A stretch of DNA of 64,000 bases from Candidatus Latescibacterota bacterium (GCA_016187725.1 JACPJE010000122.1:1-64000), one strand, 5' to 3'. Positions 7,731 through 16,629 are shown, numbered from the stretch's first letter. Made by a program: numbers and translations. Notes: generated from the letters alone by a model not told the origin.

Positions 7731-10700
7731 TCACCCGTTGTAGATGATCTCGAAGCGGGAGCCCAGTTCGGGATGTTTGGTGACCTCAATCTGCACGGGG
7801 AAGGCCTTCTTCAGTTCGGACAGATGGGTGACCACCAGCACCTTGTCGAAGTCCTTGCTGATCTCCTGGATGGCCTCGACCAGGTACTCCAGCCCCTGGC
7901 TGTCCTGGGTGCCGAAGCCCTCGTCGATGATCAGGGTGCGCAGGCGGGCGCCGGCCCGCCGGGCCAGGACTTTGGAGAGGGCCAGGCGCAGGGCGAAGTC
8001 GGTGCGGAAGGCCTCGCCCCCCGAGTAGAGGTGGTAGGAGCGTTCCCCCAACTCGTCGGCGATCTTGATGTCCAGGGTCTCCCGGGTGCCGCCTTTTTTC
8101 AGGTCGCGCAGGGACTCGATGGAGATCTGGATGCGGTGGTCGGTCAGGCGTCCCAAAAGGGCGTTGGCTTCCTGCTCGATCTCGGGGATGGCGCTCTCGA
8201 TGATCAGGGCCTGGATGCCGTCCTTGCCCAGGGCCTCGGCCAGTTGCTGGTAGACCCAGGCCTCCCGCTGATCCCTTTCCAACTCAGCCCAGACCGCCTT
8301 GCGCTCCTGGGCCAGGGCGATGCCGCGCTGGTGGCGGGTCTGCACCGCGCCCTGCTGCAACAAAAGCTGATCCCGCTCGGCGCGCTGGCGCGCCAACTCC
8401 TGGGAAGTCTCGGCAAAACGCTCCTCCGCGCCGGCCAGCTCCTGCAGCCGGGTCTGGGCCGCGGCCAGTTCGTTCTGCACTGCGCCTAGCTGGTCCCGCA
8501 GCGCGGCGAGGGCCAGGGCGTTTTTCTCCAGCTGCTCCCGGCTGGCGGCATGGCGCTGCTGGGCGGCGATCAGGCGCTCGCGGCGGGCCACCGCATCGCT
8601 GAGCCGGTCCAGGCTGAGGCGGACTTGCTGGTGGCGCGCCGGATCGTAGCCCAGTTCCCGGAGCCGGCGCTGCAATTCCTCCAGGGCGCGCTGCTCCTGC
8701 AGGCCGTAGCGCTTTTCCTCCAGATAGAGACGGGCGGCCTCCAGTTTCTGCACCGCGTCTTCCAGCTCGGCGCGCAATTGTTCGTGGCGGAGGCGGGCTT
8801 CCTGCAGATGGGCCCGCTCCGTTTCGGCGGGGGCCAGGAGTTCTAGCTGCTGGCGCAGGCTGTCGTATTGCTCGGGGCGGTAACCCAGGGCGCTCAACTC
8901 GGCGGCCAGCTGGGCGAGGCGGAGGCGCTGGTCCGGGGCAAAGCGCTCCTCCCGCAATTGGGCTTCCAGATCCGCCAGCTGAAGGTCCAGTTCCCGCTTT
9001 TGGGCCTCTGCTTCGGCAAATTGCGCCAGCAGGGCTTCGAGCTGGCCCCACTCTTGTTGCAAGGCCGGCAGGAGTTGGGCCTGCTGCTCGGCGCGCTGGT
9101 ACTGCTGCCGCAGATCGACCAGCTGGTCTTCGAGGGCCTGCAACTGCTGCTGGTCGGCGGCGATGGCCTGCTCCTGCCCGCGCTCCTGCTGGGCCAGTTC
9201 CTGGTCGAGCTGCTGCCGGTGGGCTTCGTCCAGCCGGCTGCCGCACAGGGGGCAGGAGGCCTGGGGGGCAGTCTGGAAGAGGTGGAGTTTTTCGCGCGCC
9301 TTGGCCAGGTCGGCCCGCTGGGTTTCCAGGTGCCGCCGCACCTGCTCCTGGCGGGTCCGCAGGGAGCTGCCTTCCTCGCGCAACTGGTCCCGGTGCTGGG
9401 CCTCCAGTTGCAGGGTTTCCAACTCCTGGGCCAGCTCTTCCCTCCGGGCGGCGGTGGCCTGGTGCTGCTGGAGCCGGCGCAGCAACTCGCCGATCCGGCG
9501 CTGCAGCTCTTCGCGGCGGGCGGCCAGGCGCTCGGCCTCGGCGGCGATCCGCTCGCGCAGCTGGCGCTCTTCGTGCTGCAGAGCCTCGTGCCGCAGGCGC
9601 GGAGCCTCCAGTTGCTGCAGTTGCTGGCGGGTGGCCAGCAGGCGCTGGTAGCGCTCCTCGCTCTGGGCCTGCCCTTCGAGCAGGGTGCGGAAGTGGTTCA
9701 GCTGGTCTTCCAAGGTATGGCGGCGGGCCTCCCAACTGCTGCGGCGCTGCTCCACCTCGTGCCTGGCGGCGAGGAGCTGGTTTTCAACCTGGCGCGCCTC
9801 CCCCTCCAGTCCGCGCAGGCTCTGGAAGAGGAGGGCCAAATGACTCTCCTGGGCAACCAGTTGCTGGTAGTCGGCAAAGTCGCGCTGGACGAGGTCGGCG
9901 CCTTTCAGGACTTCCCCGTCTTTCTCCAGTTGGCTGGTCAGGTACAGGCGTTCCTTTTCGCCCTGGTCCAGCTGCGCGCCCAGGCGCTGGCGGTCTTCCT
10001 GGCAGACGGCGCTGCGGCGCTGAAGCTGGGCCCGTTCCAGGCGCTCTTCGCGCCACTCCTCCAGGCGGGCCTCGCCGGCCTGCAGCTGGGCGGCGAGGAC
10101 TTCCAGCCGGCTGGTCAATTCGCGCAATTGCCGTTCCAGTTCGCCCTGCTGGGCCAGCTGGACATCCATTTCCTGCAATTGCCGCTGAAATCCCTGGCAG
10201 CGCAGTTGTCCTTCCTGCTGGTGGCGGCGGGCCAGTTCCTGCAGCCGGTCGTAGCGCGACAGGCCCAGCAGGTCGGCGAGGATCTCCTTGCGCTGGCGGG
10301 CCCCCTTCTGGGTGAACTCGTCGGCCCGTCCCTGGAGGATGAAGGCGGAGTTGATAAAGGTGTCGTAGGTCATGCACAAGAGCTGGTCGATGCGCTCCTG
10401 GGTGCGGATCAGCGAGGCGTTTTCCGAGAGCGTCTTATACGTGTTGCCTGCGGGATCGAAGACCTGGAGTTCGAGCTGGGTCATGCCCTGGCGGCGGCCC
10501 TTGCGGAAGCTGCGGATGACGCGGAAGCGGTCCTCGTCGAGGGCAAAGCAGAATTCGACCCGCATCTCGGCGGCTCCCAGGCGGAGCAGTCCTTCGTCTG
10601 GCCGGCGCTCGTGCTGGCTCTTGCGGGCCTCGCCCCACAGGGCATAGGTGATGGCGTCCAGCAGGGCGGATTTGCCGTGGCCATTGCCGCCGGTGAGGCA

Positions 10701-10787
10701 GGCCACCTTGAACTGGGTGAAGTCGAGCACGGGGACACGGGGGCCGTAGCTGAGGAAATTGTGCAGGGCCAGCGAGAGGGGGATCAT
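7731..10787 (-). CDS. sbcC: Exonuclease SbcC (Rad50-like SMC ATPase)
   Basis: 1018-residue ATPase of the SbcCD (Mre11-Rad50-like) complex, which cleaves hairpins and processes double-strand ends. The N-terminal lobe has Walker A GGNGHGKS and the Q-loop region (…FILQGRADEFTQ). Long Q/E/R-rich coiled coils follow, with a zinc hook CPLC (C512, C515) at mid-protein. The C-terminal lobe has signature YSGGEAFRTDFALRLALSK and Walker B LRTLIIDEGFGTQD. Its length matches the family. The start overlaps the sbcD stop by four bases, so the two are co-translated. Confidence 0.96.
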   Translation of the reverse strand: MIPLSLALHNFLSYGPRVPVLDFTQFKVACLTGGNGHGKSALLDAITYALWGEARKSQHERRPDEGLLRLGAAEMRVEFCFALDEDRFRVIRSFRKGRRQGMTQLELQVFDPAGNTYKTLSENASLIRTQERIDQLLCMTYDTFINSAFILQGRADEFTQKGARQRKEILADLLGLSRYDRLQELARRHQQEGQLRCQGFQRQLQEMDVQLAQQGELERQLRELTSRLEVLAAQLQAGEARLEEWREERLERAQLQRRSAVCQEDRQRLGAQLDQGEKERLYLTSQLEKDGEVLKGADLVQRDFADYQQLVAQESHLALLFQSLRGLEGEARQVENQLLAARHEVEQRRSSWEARRHTLEDQLNHFRTLLEGQAQSEERYQRLLATRQQLQQLEAPRLRHEALQHEERQLRERIAAEAERLAARREELQRRIGELLRRLQQHQATAARREELAQELETLQLEAQHRDQLREEGSSLRTRQEQVRRHLETQRADLAKAREKLHLFQTAPQASCPLCGSRLDEAHRQQLDQELAQQERGQEQAIAADQQQLQALEDQLVDLRQQYQRAEQQAQLLPALQQEWGQLEALLAQFAEAEAQKRELDLQLADLEAQLREERFAPDQRLRLAQLAAELSALGYRPEQYDSLRQQLELLAPAETERAHLQEARLRHEQLRAELEDAVQKLEAARLYLEEKRYGLQEQRALEELQRRLRELGYDPARHQQVRLSLDRLSDAVARRERLIAAQQRHAASREQLEKNALALAALRDQLGAVQNELAAAQTRLQELAGAEERFAETSQELARQRAERDQLLLQQGAVQTRHQRGIALAQERKAVWAELERDQREAWVYQQLAEALGKDGIQALIIESAIPEIEQEANALLGRLTDHRIQISIESLRDLKKGGTRETLDIKIADELGERSYHLYSGGEAFRTDFALRLALSKVLARRAGARLRTLIIDEGFGTQDSQGLEYLVEAIQEISKDFDKVLVVTHLSELKKAFPVQIEVTKHPELGSRFEIIYNG

Positions 10788-12052
10788 TCAGCGGCGCCCT
10801 CCGCCTGGTCGCCGGCTTCCAGTTCCTGGCGCAGGGCCAGCGCGTAGGATTGCAAGATTTCCCGCTGGCCGTGCAGGCCGGGGTGGTTGTCGATATAGCG
10901 GTCGAGAGCCTGGGACAGATCCAGTTCCCGGTCCACCGCAGCGCGGCGCAGGCGGGTGGGGGCGGTGAGCCGGGGCAGGATGCCGGCCAGGTGAAAGGCC
11001 GGGGCCAGGGCCGCCCGCACCCGGGCCAGATCGACGGGGGGCTGCTCCGGCTGGGGCTGGGGGTAGCTCAAGCGCACCACCGCGTCTTCAAACCGGTGGG
11101 AGGCGATGGCCTCCAGCAGGCAGGCGGTGGGGTCAGTGGCGTCCAGAGGGATCTCCGCTTCGATGGTGAGAAAGGGGCGGGCCGGAGTGGGGGCAAATTC
11201 CCAGGTGGTGCGGCGTTCCCCTCCAGGGAGGGTTTCGATCCGCACCAGGCAGCACCCCTTGGGATCGCGCTCCTCGCCGAAGTTGAGGCGCTCGATGCTG
11301 CCGGCATAGACCACCGCGGGCGGGGCCTGGGGATGGAGATCCTGGTGCTTGTGCACGTGCCCCAGGGCCACGTAATCGAAGGCCGGATGGGCCAGGGTGC
11401 TGGTCAAGAGCACCGGGTCCTGGCCGATGACGGCGGTGCGCTCCGAACCCGAATAGGTGGCCTCGGCGGCGGCCAGGTGCGCGGTGAAGATCGCCGGCAG
11501 GGCCGGGTCCAGGGCGCGGGCGAACTGGGCGATCTGGGCGGCGCAGATCCCCTGGATCTGCTGGTTGAGGGTCTCCTGGGACAGATCCTTGTACTCGTCC
11601 AGTGCGCGCAGGGAGTGGCGGGTGGGCCAGGGCAGGCCGGCCAGTTGGAGCGGGCCGCTGCGCGTCTCCAGGCGCAGCAGCTGGGGGCGGCGGATGACAT
11701 GGGTGTGGTCCAGTTCGAGGGCGCTGAAGATGTCCAGGGCCGTGGCCCGGCCAAAGGCCGCCGGCGTGTCGTGGTTGCCGACCACCAGGACGAGGGGGAT
11801 GCCCGCCAGCCGCAGCCGGCTCAGCTGTTGGGCGAACTCGCGCTGGTAGGTCGGGTCAGGATCGCAGGTCTTGTAGGTGTCGCCGGCAAAGAGGACCAGG
11901 TCCACCTGCTCCCCGATGGCCAGGTCAAAGACAAAACTCAGGCTGTTGACAAAATCCTGGGCGCGCGTGTTGAAGCCGGTCTGTGGATCGAGACGGCCGT
12001 AGGTTTCCACGCCCAGGTGCAGGTCGGCAAAGTGGAGGAATCGCAGGGCCAT
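10784..12052 (-). CDS. sbcD: Exonuclease SbcD (Mre11-like nuclease)
   Basis: 422-residue metallophosphoesterase subunit of SbcCD. Metal-binding motifs appear in order: DLHLG (near residue 10), GDTY (near 57), GNHD (near 95), a conserved TAHL, and GHVHKHQ. It acts as a Mn-dependent 3'-5' exonuclease and hairpin endonuclease with the SbcC ATPase encoded next. First gene of the operon; no strong -10/-35 pair was found upstream on its strand. Confidence 0.95.
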   Translation of the reverse strand: MALRFLHFADLHLGVETYGRLDPQTGFNTRAQDFVNSLSFVFDLAIGEQVDLVLFAGDTYKTCDPDPTYQREFAQQLSRLRLAGIPLVLVVGNHDTPAAFGRATALDIFSALELDHTHVIRRPQLLRLETRSGPLQLAGLPWPTRHSLRALDEYKDLSQETLNQQIQGICAAQIAQFARALDPALPAIFTAHLAAAEATYSGSERTAVIGQDPVLLTSTLAHPAFDYVALGHVHKHQDLHPQAPPAVVYAGSIERLNFGEERDPKGCCLVRIETLPGGERRTTWEFAPTPARPFLTIEAEIPLDATDPTACLLEAIASHRFEDAVVRLSYPQPQPEQPPVDLARVRAALAPAFHLAGILPRLTAPTRLRRAAVDRELDLSQALDRYIDNHPGLHGQREILQSYALALRQELEAGDQAEGAAE

Positions 12053-12274
12053 GTTCAGCGCAGGTGGCAGAGGAGTGAGGACAACGATCTAGTAAGGTAT
12101 AATTTGCCGGAGCTGCCGTAAAGCGCCTGCCGGCGCGGCCTGGCCCTGCCGCTTGTTGCATCCCCCGGAGTTTTTTTATATATTCGGGAAGAATTTCAGC
12201 GGGAGCGATGGTAGTTTATCCGCGCTTCCGCTTTTTGTATGAGTCCCGGCCAGTCAGCTGGCAGGAGAAAGAGG

Positions 12275-12745
12275 ATGAGCGAGGTCTACCTCTCCAGAGA
12301 AGGCTACCAGAAGCTTCAGGACGAGTTGCAGAATCTGAAGGGGAAGGAGCGCCCCAACGTGCGCCAGGCGCTACAGCGGGCCAGGGAATACGGCGACCTG
12401 TCTGAAAACGCCGAGTACTCCGCGGCCAAGGAACGCCTGCTCTTCCTCGAACAGCGCATCAACAAGCTGGAAGAGACCCTGAGCCGGGCCCGGTTGCTGG
12501 AAAACGAGAACATCCCCGCCGACAAGGTCTATATCGGCGCCACGGTCGATCTGACCGACCTGAAGTCCGGGCGCAAGCTCAAATACACCCTGGTGGCTCC
12601 CGAAGAGGCCGACTTCGAGCGCGGCAAGATTTCCACGGTCTCGCCCATCGGCAAGGGGCTGCTCGGCCACGCCGAAGGGGAAGAAGTGGATATCCAGGTG
12701 CCGGCCGGGCTGTTGCACTACAAGATAGATAAAATTTCGCGCTGA
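12275..12745 (+). CDS. greA: Transcription elongation factor GreA
   Basis: 156 residues, the usual GreA length. I took the ATG at 12275 after AGGAGAAAGAGG; a GTG-like extension upstream is not needed. The N-terminal antiparallel coiled coil (about 1-75) carries the tip acidic residues in GDLSENAEYSAAKE, and the C-terminal FKBP-like domain ends in GEEVDIQVPAGLLHYKI. It binds the polymerase secondary channel and promotes transcript cleavage in backtracked complexes. Single gene with its own terminator. Confidence 0.96.
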   Translation: MSEVYLSREGYQKLQDELQNLKGKERPNVRQALQRAREYGDLSENAEYSAAKERLLFLEQRINKLEETLSRARLLENENIPADKVYIGATVDLTDLKSGRKLKYTLVAPEEADFERGKISTVSPIGKGLLGHAEGEEVDIQVPAGLLHYKIDKISR

Positions 12746-12787
12746 TAGATCGCCGAGCCTGCGGGCTGGTGGCATCGAGAGCAAGGG

Positions 12788-12828
12788 CAAACTCCCGGAG
12801 GCGACAGGTCTTCGGGAGTTTGTTTTTT
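12788..12828 (+). terminator. Intrinsic terminator after greA
   Basis: Perfect 10-base-pair inverted repeat (CAAACTCCCG at 12788-12797 with CGGGAGTTTG at 12813-12822) followed by six T residues at 12823-12828. It separates greA from the sigma-54 activator that follows. Confidence 0.9.
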
Positions 12829-12872
12829 CGCGCGACCCGCAGCTTTTAACGCTCAACCTTCCCAAGGTCACC

Positions 12873-15281
12873 ATGGACGACGTCAATACCGTAGAAATGA
12901 GATTGTGGCGCGACGGGCTCGCCTTGATTTCCAAGCCCCAGGCGCTGCAGCAGGGATTGAGAGAGATGGCCGAGATGCTGGTGGGGCATTTTGCCGTGGA
13001 CTTCTGCGCCATCTACCTGCTCGACCGGCGGACGGACGAATTGGTGCTGCACGGGCGGGGAGGGCAGGAGAGCTATCTGGCGATGACCAGGCTGCGCGTC
13101 GGCCAGGGCATCACCGGCATGGCCGCCTACCAGGGGAAGCTCCTGCAGGTCGCCCACATGCAGCGCGATCCGCGCTCGGTGCACCGTCAGGGAGGCGAAC
13201 GCTACTACCAGAGCATCGTCGCCCTGCCTCTGGTCGAAGGCGAAGCGCTGCTGGGGGCGCTCAATCTGCAAAGCGGCGCGGTGCGCCACTTTTCGCAGGA
13301 CGAGATCGAGGTCCTCAACCAGGTGGTGCGGCCGATCATCATCGGGATGATCCGAACCGCCCAGGCCTTTGAAGACATGGGACAGCGGACTAGCGAGGTC
13401 CAGGCCCTCAACGAACTGGGCCAGGCGATGAATTCCGGTCTGGGGCTGGATGAGTCCATCGAACTGATCGCCACCAAGGCGGCCGAGGCCCTCAGCGCCA
13501 AAGGTTCCATCATCCGCCTGATGGTGGAGGACGGGTCCCTGGCGCAGGCGACGGTGGTGGCGGTGTCCGAGGAGCAGTTCGACGCGCGCGACGAAAAGCG
13601 GATCGCCGAGTACGTGGCCGCCACCGGCGAGCCCATCGTGATCGACGATCTGCGCGCCATCAAATACCCCGGGACGCTGGGGGCGTCGCTGGTGTGCATT
13701 CCCCTGGTGCTCGAAGAGCGGGTGGTCGGCACCCTGACCCTGTTCGACAAGATCACCCCATTGGGGGCCGAGCGGCGGTTGTTCAGCATGGACGACCTCA
13801 ACATGCTTTTCGCCCTTTCCAGCCAGCTGGCGGCGGAGATCGAGGATATACGTCTCACTGGGCGCCTCCAGGAGCTGGTGCGCACCGAAAAGCAGCAGGC
13901 CGAGGAACTGCGGCAACTCTACAACCGCTCGCGGGCCTTGCTGGAGTCGATCTCGGATGGCCTGCTGGCGGTGGACCGGGAAGGGGTGGTGGTCGAGGCC
14001 AACACCGTGGCCCACCGGATATTCGGCCAGCAGCAAAGGGCGCTGAAAAACCGCCCCATCGACGAACTGGCCGAGGACAAACCGCCCCTGCGGGAGTGGC
14101 TGAGGAGAGGAGAGCAATTCAGCCAGCGGGTCATCACGCTGAATACGGCTGCGGGGAGGGTGGCGGCCATGGCCAACCTGCAGCCGATCCTCGATGCCGG
14201 CTCGCAGGCCAGCGGGGCGGTGCTGACCTTCAGGGAGATGGGCGAGGTGGGGCGCCTGGTGAACCGGGTCATCGGGGTGCAGCGCACCTTTGCCTTCGAG
14301 GATATCATCGGCAGCAGTCCCATCATCGAGAAGACCAAGGAACTGGCCAGGATCGCCGCCGGCACCAGTTCCAATATCCTGATCCAGGGGGAGACCGGCA
14401 CGGGGAAGGAGGTGTTCGCCCAGGCCATTCACAATGCCAGCGCCTATAGCGAGGGGCCTTTTCTGGCAGTCAACTGCGCGGCCTTGCCCCGGGATCTGAT
14501 AGAGAGCGAGTTGTTCGGTTATGTGGAAGGCGCCTTTACCGGGGCCAGCAAAAAGGGCCGGCTGGGTAAATTCGAACTGGCCAGCGGTGGCACCCTCTTT
14601 TTGGACGAAATAGGCGAGATCCCCCCCGAAGTCCAGGTAAAATTGCTGCGAGTCCTTCAGGAGAAGGCCATCGTCAGGGTGGGTGGGGATCGCACCATCC
14701 CGGTGAATTGCCGCATGATCACCGCCACCAACCGGGATCTGCACCGCGCCGTGGGTGAGCAGAAGTTCCGCCAGGACCTGCTCTACCGGCTGGATGTGAT
14801 CACTATCGAAGTGCCTCCGCTGCGCGAGCGGCGAGGGGATATCCCTCTTTTTGCCGCGCGCTTCATCGAGAATTTCGCCCGGCGCAACAGTAAGGCAGTA
14901 GAGGGGATGGAACAAGAGGTATTGGAAAAACTGATCGCCTATACCTGGCCCGGCAATGTCCGCCAGCTCGAAAATGCCATAGAGCATGCCGTTGCCCTGG
15001 CTAAGGAGCACCTAGTCCAGTGGGAGGATTTGCCGGCGCACCTCCAGAGCGTGGTCAGCGGGGAGGCGATCGGCGCAGAGCCTCAAGATACCTTTACCAA
15101 AGCCCGTCTCAATTGCGAGGCAGCCACCAAAAGCATGTATATAGAAGCCCTCCGGGTGGAGCAGGGGGATATAGCCAGGGCTGCTCATCTGCTGGGGATC
15201 AGCAGAGCCACCTTTTACCGGCGTCTGAGGAGGTATGGATTAAAAAGGAATATCTCAAAAACGATACTAATGGATCAATAA
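12873..15281 (+). CDS. Sigma-54 activator with two GAF domains and a PAS domain
   Basis: 802-residue enhancer-binding protein without a receiver, so it is controlled by its own sensor domains. GAF 1 (about 25-165), GAF 2 (about 185-330), a short coiled coil (about 335-350), PAS (about 352-455), then an AAA+ domain (about 475-715) with Walker A GETGTGKE (506-513), GAFTGA (553-558) and Walker B LFLDEIGE. A Fis-type helix-turn-helix follows (about 750-790), with a short basic tail. The architecture is like NifA/FhlA-type sensors of small molecules or redox state, but the ligand is unknown. The sigma-54 promoter at 15480 lies directly downstream and is the obvious candidate target. Confidence 0.93.
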   Translation: MDDVNTVEMRLWRDGLALISKPQALQQGLREMAEMLVGHFAVDFCAIYLLDRRTDELVLHGRGGQESYLAMTRLRVGQGITGMAAYQGKLLQVAHMQRDPRSVHRQGGERYYQSIVALPLVEGEALLGALNLQSGAVRHFSQDEIEVLNQVVRPIIIGMIRTAQAFEDMGQRTSEVQALNELGQAMNSGLGLDESIELIATKAAEALSAKGSIIRLMVEDGSLAQATVVAVSEEQFDARDEKRIAEYVAATGEPIVIDDLRAIKYPGTLGASLVCIPLVLEERVVGTLTLFDKITPLGAERRLFSMDDLNMLFALSSQLAAEIEDIRLTGRLQELVRTEKQQAEELRQLYNRSRALLESISDGLLAVDREGVVVEANTVAHRIFGQQQRALKNRPIDELAEDKPPLREWLRRGEQFSQRVITLNTAAGRVAAMANLQPILDAGSQASGAVLTFREMGEVGRLVNRVIGVQRTFAFEDIIGSSPIIEKTKELARIAAGTSSNILIQGETGTGKEVFAQAIHNASAYSEGPFLAVNCAALPRDLIESELFGYVEGAFTGASKKGRLGKFELASGGTLFLDEIGEIPPEVQVKLLRVLQEKAIVRVGGDRTIPVNCRMITATNRDLHRAVGEQKFRQDLLYRLDVITIEVPPLRERRGDIPLFAARFIENFARRNSKAVEGMEQEVLEKLIAYTWPGNVRQLENAIEHAVALAKEHLVQWEDLPAHLQSVVSGEAIGAEPQDTFTKARLNCEAATKSMYIEALRVEQGDIARAAHLLGISRATFYRRLRRYGLKRNISKTILMDQ

Positions 15282-15294
15282 TGACCATCTCACC

Positions 15295-15397
15295 TTGACA
15301 ACAATAACCGGTTGTAATTGAAAAAGATTTTTGGATTCCCGAGAGACGGGAGGGACATGGAAGGCCGTTGTTGTCGCAATGTTGACACAGTTGTCAA
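15295..15397 (+). promoter_or_regulatory. Candidate upstream activator sites (TTGACA/TGTCAA repeats)
   Basis: In the AT-rich gap after the activator gene, TTGACA-CAGT-TGTCAA (15382-15397) is a symmetric 16-base site centred about 95 bases from the -12/-24 promoter. A looser site, ACAAC-N8-GTTGT, lies at 15298-15315, and TTGTTGTC falls between them. Spacing and symmetry fit binding by a Fis-type helix-turn-helix dimer upstream of a sigma-54 promoter. Assignment to the neighbouring activator is inference. Confidence 0.45.
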
Positions 15398-15479
15398 GCG
15401 ATCAAACCGCATATAAATGACAAGGCATATCATTTTTAAATAATAGTTTAAGTACAAAATCAAGATTTTGCTGATCTTC

Positions 15480-15495
15480 TGGCATGTTATTTGCT
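15480..15495 (+). promoter_or_regulatory. Sigma-54 (-24/-12) promoter
   Basis: TGGCATGTTATTTGCT: GG at 15481-15482 and GC at 15493-15494, exactly 10 bases apart, with the full TGGCAYG and TTGCW elements. The expected start of transcription is near 15505, leaving a leader of about 43 bases before the ATG at 15548. It shares TGGCATG-NN-ATTTGC with the minus-strand promoter at 7637-7652. Confidence 0.82.
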
Positions 15496-15547
15496 ATGTT
15501 TCAAGATGCGTAACCGAGATATAAGACTGAGGTATAAGAGGTATAAG

Positions 15548-15982
15548 ATGATGATAGGATCAGATGGCAGTAAGGGCAGTATAGTCATTGGCAAGTGGGG
15601 CTTGGTCTGCAAGGCCGACGGGTGTGGATGCGAGGCTCGCACCGCGGGTTATTGTCCGCGCCATTACCAGCAGATCCGGCGCCATGGCCGGCTGACTCCT
15701 GAGCGCGAATATCACCGCAGGGGCAATCGCTGCCTGGTCGAACACTGCGAAGAGCCTCAGATCGCCAAGGGATATTGTTTTCGCCACTACCAGCAGGTCC
15801 GCAGATACGGGCGGCTGACTCCTGAGCGCGAGCGTATCTACGGTCGCCTGGGTTGTCGGGTGCCAGGCTGTGAGGAGCACCACTCTTCCCGGGGCTATTG
15901 CAAGCGCCACTACATGAGCGAGTATTACCTGCCCAGGCTCACTCGTTCCGCTACTCCTTTCCGGGCCAGAGCCCAGGCTTGA
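15548..15982 (+). CDS. Protein of three tandem C-x4-C-x9-C-x2-H zinc-ribbon-like units
   Basis: 144 residues. The ATG at 15548 (or 15551) follows AGAGG-TATAAG; an upstream in-frame ATG at 15506 would be leaderless. Three units repeat every 41 residues: C21/C26/C36/H39, C62/C67/C77/H80 and C103/C108/C118/H121, each with GYC-x2-HY and, in the first two, QQ-RR-GRLTPERE. The unit resembles the C….C…GxCxxHYxRxxxxG motif found in many phage and actinobacterial small proteins and next to HNH domains, which probably binds one zinc. The basic spacer suggests nucleic-acid contact. Monocistronic: sigma-54 promoter in front, terminator behind. Function unknown. Confidence 0.8.
   Translation: MMIGSDGSKGSIVIGKWGLVCKADGCGCEARTAGYCPRHYQQIRRHGRLTPEREYHRRGNRCLVEHCEEPQIAKGYCFRHYQQVRRYGRLTPERERIYGRLGCRVPGCEEHHSSRGYCKRHYMSEYYLPRLTRSATPFRARAQA
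15608..15913 (+). repeat. Three tandem 123-bp coding repeats
   Basis: The zinc-ribbon units start at 15608, 15731 and 15854. Units one and two still share DNA: the 20-base run CGGCTGACTCCTGAGCGCGA occurs at 15689 and again at 15812, exactly 123 bases apart. The third unit keeps only the metal ligands and the GYC-x2-HY core. This points to a fairly recent duplication of the first two. Confidence 0.8.
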
Positions 15983-16014
15983 TGGGACTGCTGGACTGAA
16001 GGGTACTGCGGTTG

Positions 16015-16052
16015 AAGGCGGCGAACCACGCAGATGGTTCGCCGCCTTTATA
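16015..16052 (+). terminator. Intrinsic terminator after the zinc-ribbon gene
   Basis: Perfect 14-base-pair inverted repeat (AAGGCGGCGAACCA at 16015-16028, TGGTTCGCCGCCTT at 16035-16048) with a 6-base loop and a T/A-rich tail (TTTATATTT overall). It isolates the sigma-54 transcript from the tRNA and ribosomal block. Confidence 0.85.
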
Positions 16053-16067
16053 TTTCCTTGCGAGGTC

Positions 16068-16095
16068 TTGACAAAAAAAAGCAAATCTTTAAATT
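16068..16095 (+). promoter_or_regulatory. Sigma-70-like promoter of the tRNA/rpmG/secE block
   Basis: A perfect -35 TTGACA (16068-16073) and a -10-like TAAATT (16090-16095), 16 bases apart, lie in an A/T-rich stretch directly upstream of tRNA-Gly. Given the position, it likely drives the tRNAs, rpmG, secE and perhaps the downstream block. Confidence 0.6.
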
Positions 16096-16128
16096 TTAAA
16101 ATCTACGGGCAGGGGGCTCTATGCAAAA

Positions 16129-16204
16129 GCGGGAGTAGCTCAGTTGGTAGAGCGCGAGCCTTCCAAGCTCGATGTCGCGGGTTCGAACCCCGTTTCCCGC
16201 TCCA
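16129..16204 (+). tRNA. tRNA-Gly (anticodon TCC)
   Basis: 76 bases with encoded CCA. Acceptor GCGGGAG pairs with TTCCCGC, D-arm GCTC/GAGC, anticodon stem CGAGC/GCTCG around loop CTTCCAA (anticodon TCC), T-arm with TTCGAAC. First gene of the block. Confidence 0.97.
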
Positions 16205-16241
16205 GAAAATACTCCATCCTTTATTTACAGTTCATCTAAAA

Positions 16242-16317
<76 letters not shown>

Positions 16318-16358
16318 GTTTTGATCCTTTTAACCGAGCTTTCCGCCAGCAGGTAGAG

Positions 16359-16511
16359 ATGCCACGAGAACAGATAACGCTGGAATGTGCGGATTGCAGC
16401 CGGCGGAACTATTCTGCCACCAAGAATCGCCGTGCCCATCCCGGGCGCGTAGAGTTCAAGAAATACTGCCGCTTCTGCCGTAAGCATACAGCACATAAAG
16501 AAACCCGGTAA
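16359..16511 (+). CDS. rpmG: Large-subunit ribosomal protein L33
   Basis: 50 residues from the ATG at 16359. Zinc-binding form: C10-x2-C13 and C37-x2-C40 are intact. NYSATKNRR and the ending FCRKHTAHKETR are typical L33. It lies between tRNA-Thr and tRNA-Trp, three bases before the latter, so it should be processed out of a mixed tRNA-mRNA transcript. Confidence 0.96.
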   Translation: MPREQITLECADCSRRNYSATKNRRAHPGRVEFKKYCRFCRKHTAHKETR

Positions 16512-16514
16512 GCT

Positions 16515-16590
16515 AGGTCTGTAGCTCAAGTGGTAGAGCACCGGTCTCCAAAACCGGGGGTTGCAGGTTCGAGTCCTGCCAGGCCTGCCA
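16515..16590 (+). tRNA. tRNA-Trp (anticodon CCA)
   Basis: 76 bases with encoded CCA end. Acceptor AGGTCTG pairs with CAGGCCT; anticodon stem CCGGT/ACCGG around CTCCAAA gives anticodon CCA; T-loop TTCGAGT. The order rpmG, tRNA-Trp, secE, nusG is common in bacteria. Confidence 0.97.
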
Positions 16591-16629
16591 TTTTTGCTAG
16601 ATGAGCGAAGAGCCGAGGGCTATGGGGTG

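Noticed and set aside
8868-10847. A 659-codon plus-strand frame opposite sbcC
   Set aside because: Shadow of the sbcC coiled coil; rich in L/Q/G/A with no domain, while sbcC is certain.
12098-12103. TATAAT upstream of greA
   Set aside because: A perfect -10 hexamer, but no -35 at a suitable distance; too weak to call a promoter.
15337-15351. Small hairpin TCCCG-AGAGA-CGGGA after the GAF activator gene
   Set aside because: Only 5 pairs and no T run follows; not a convincing terminator.
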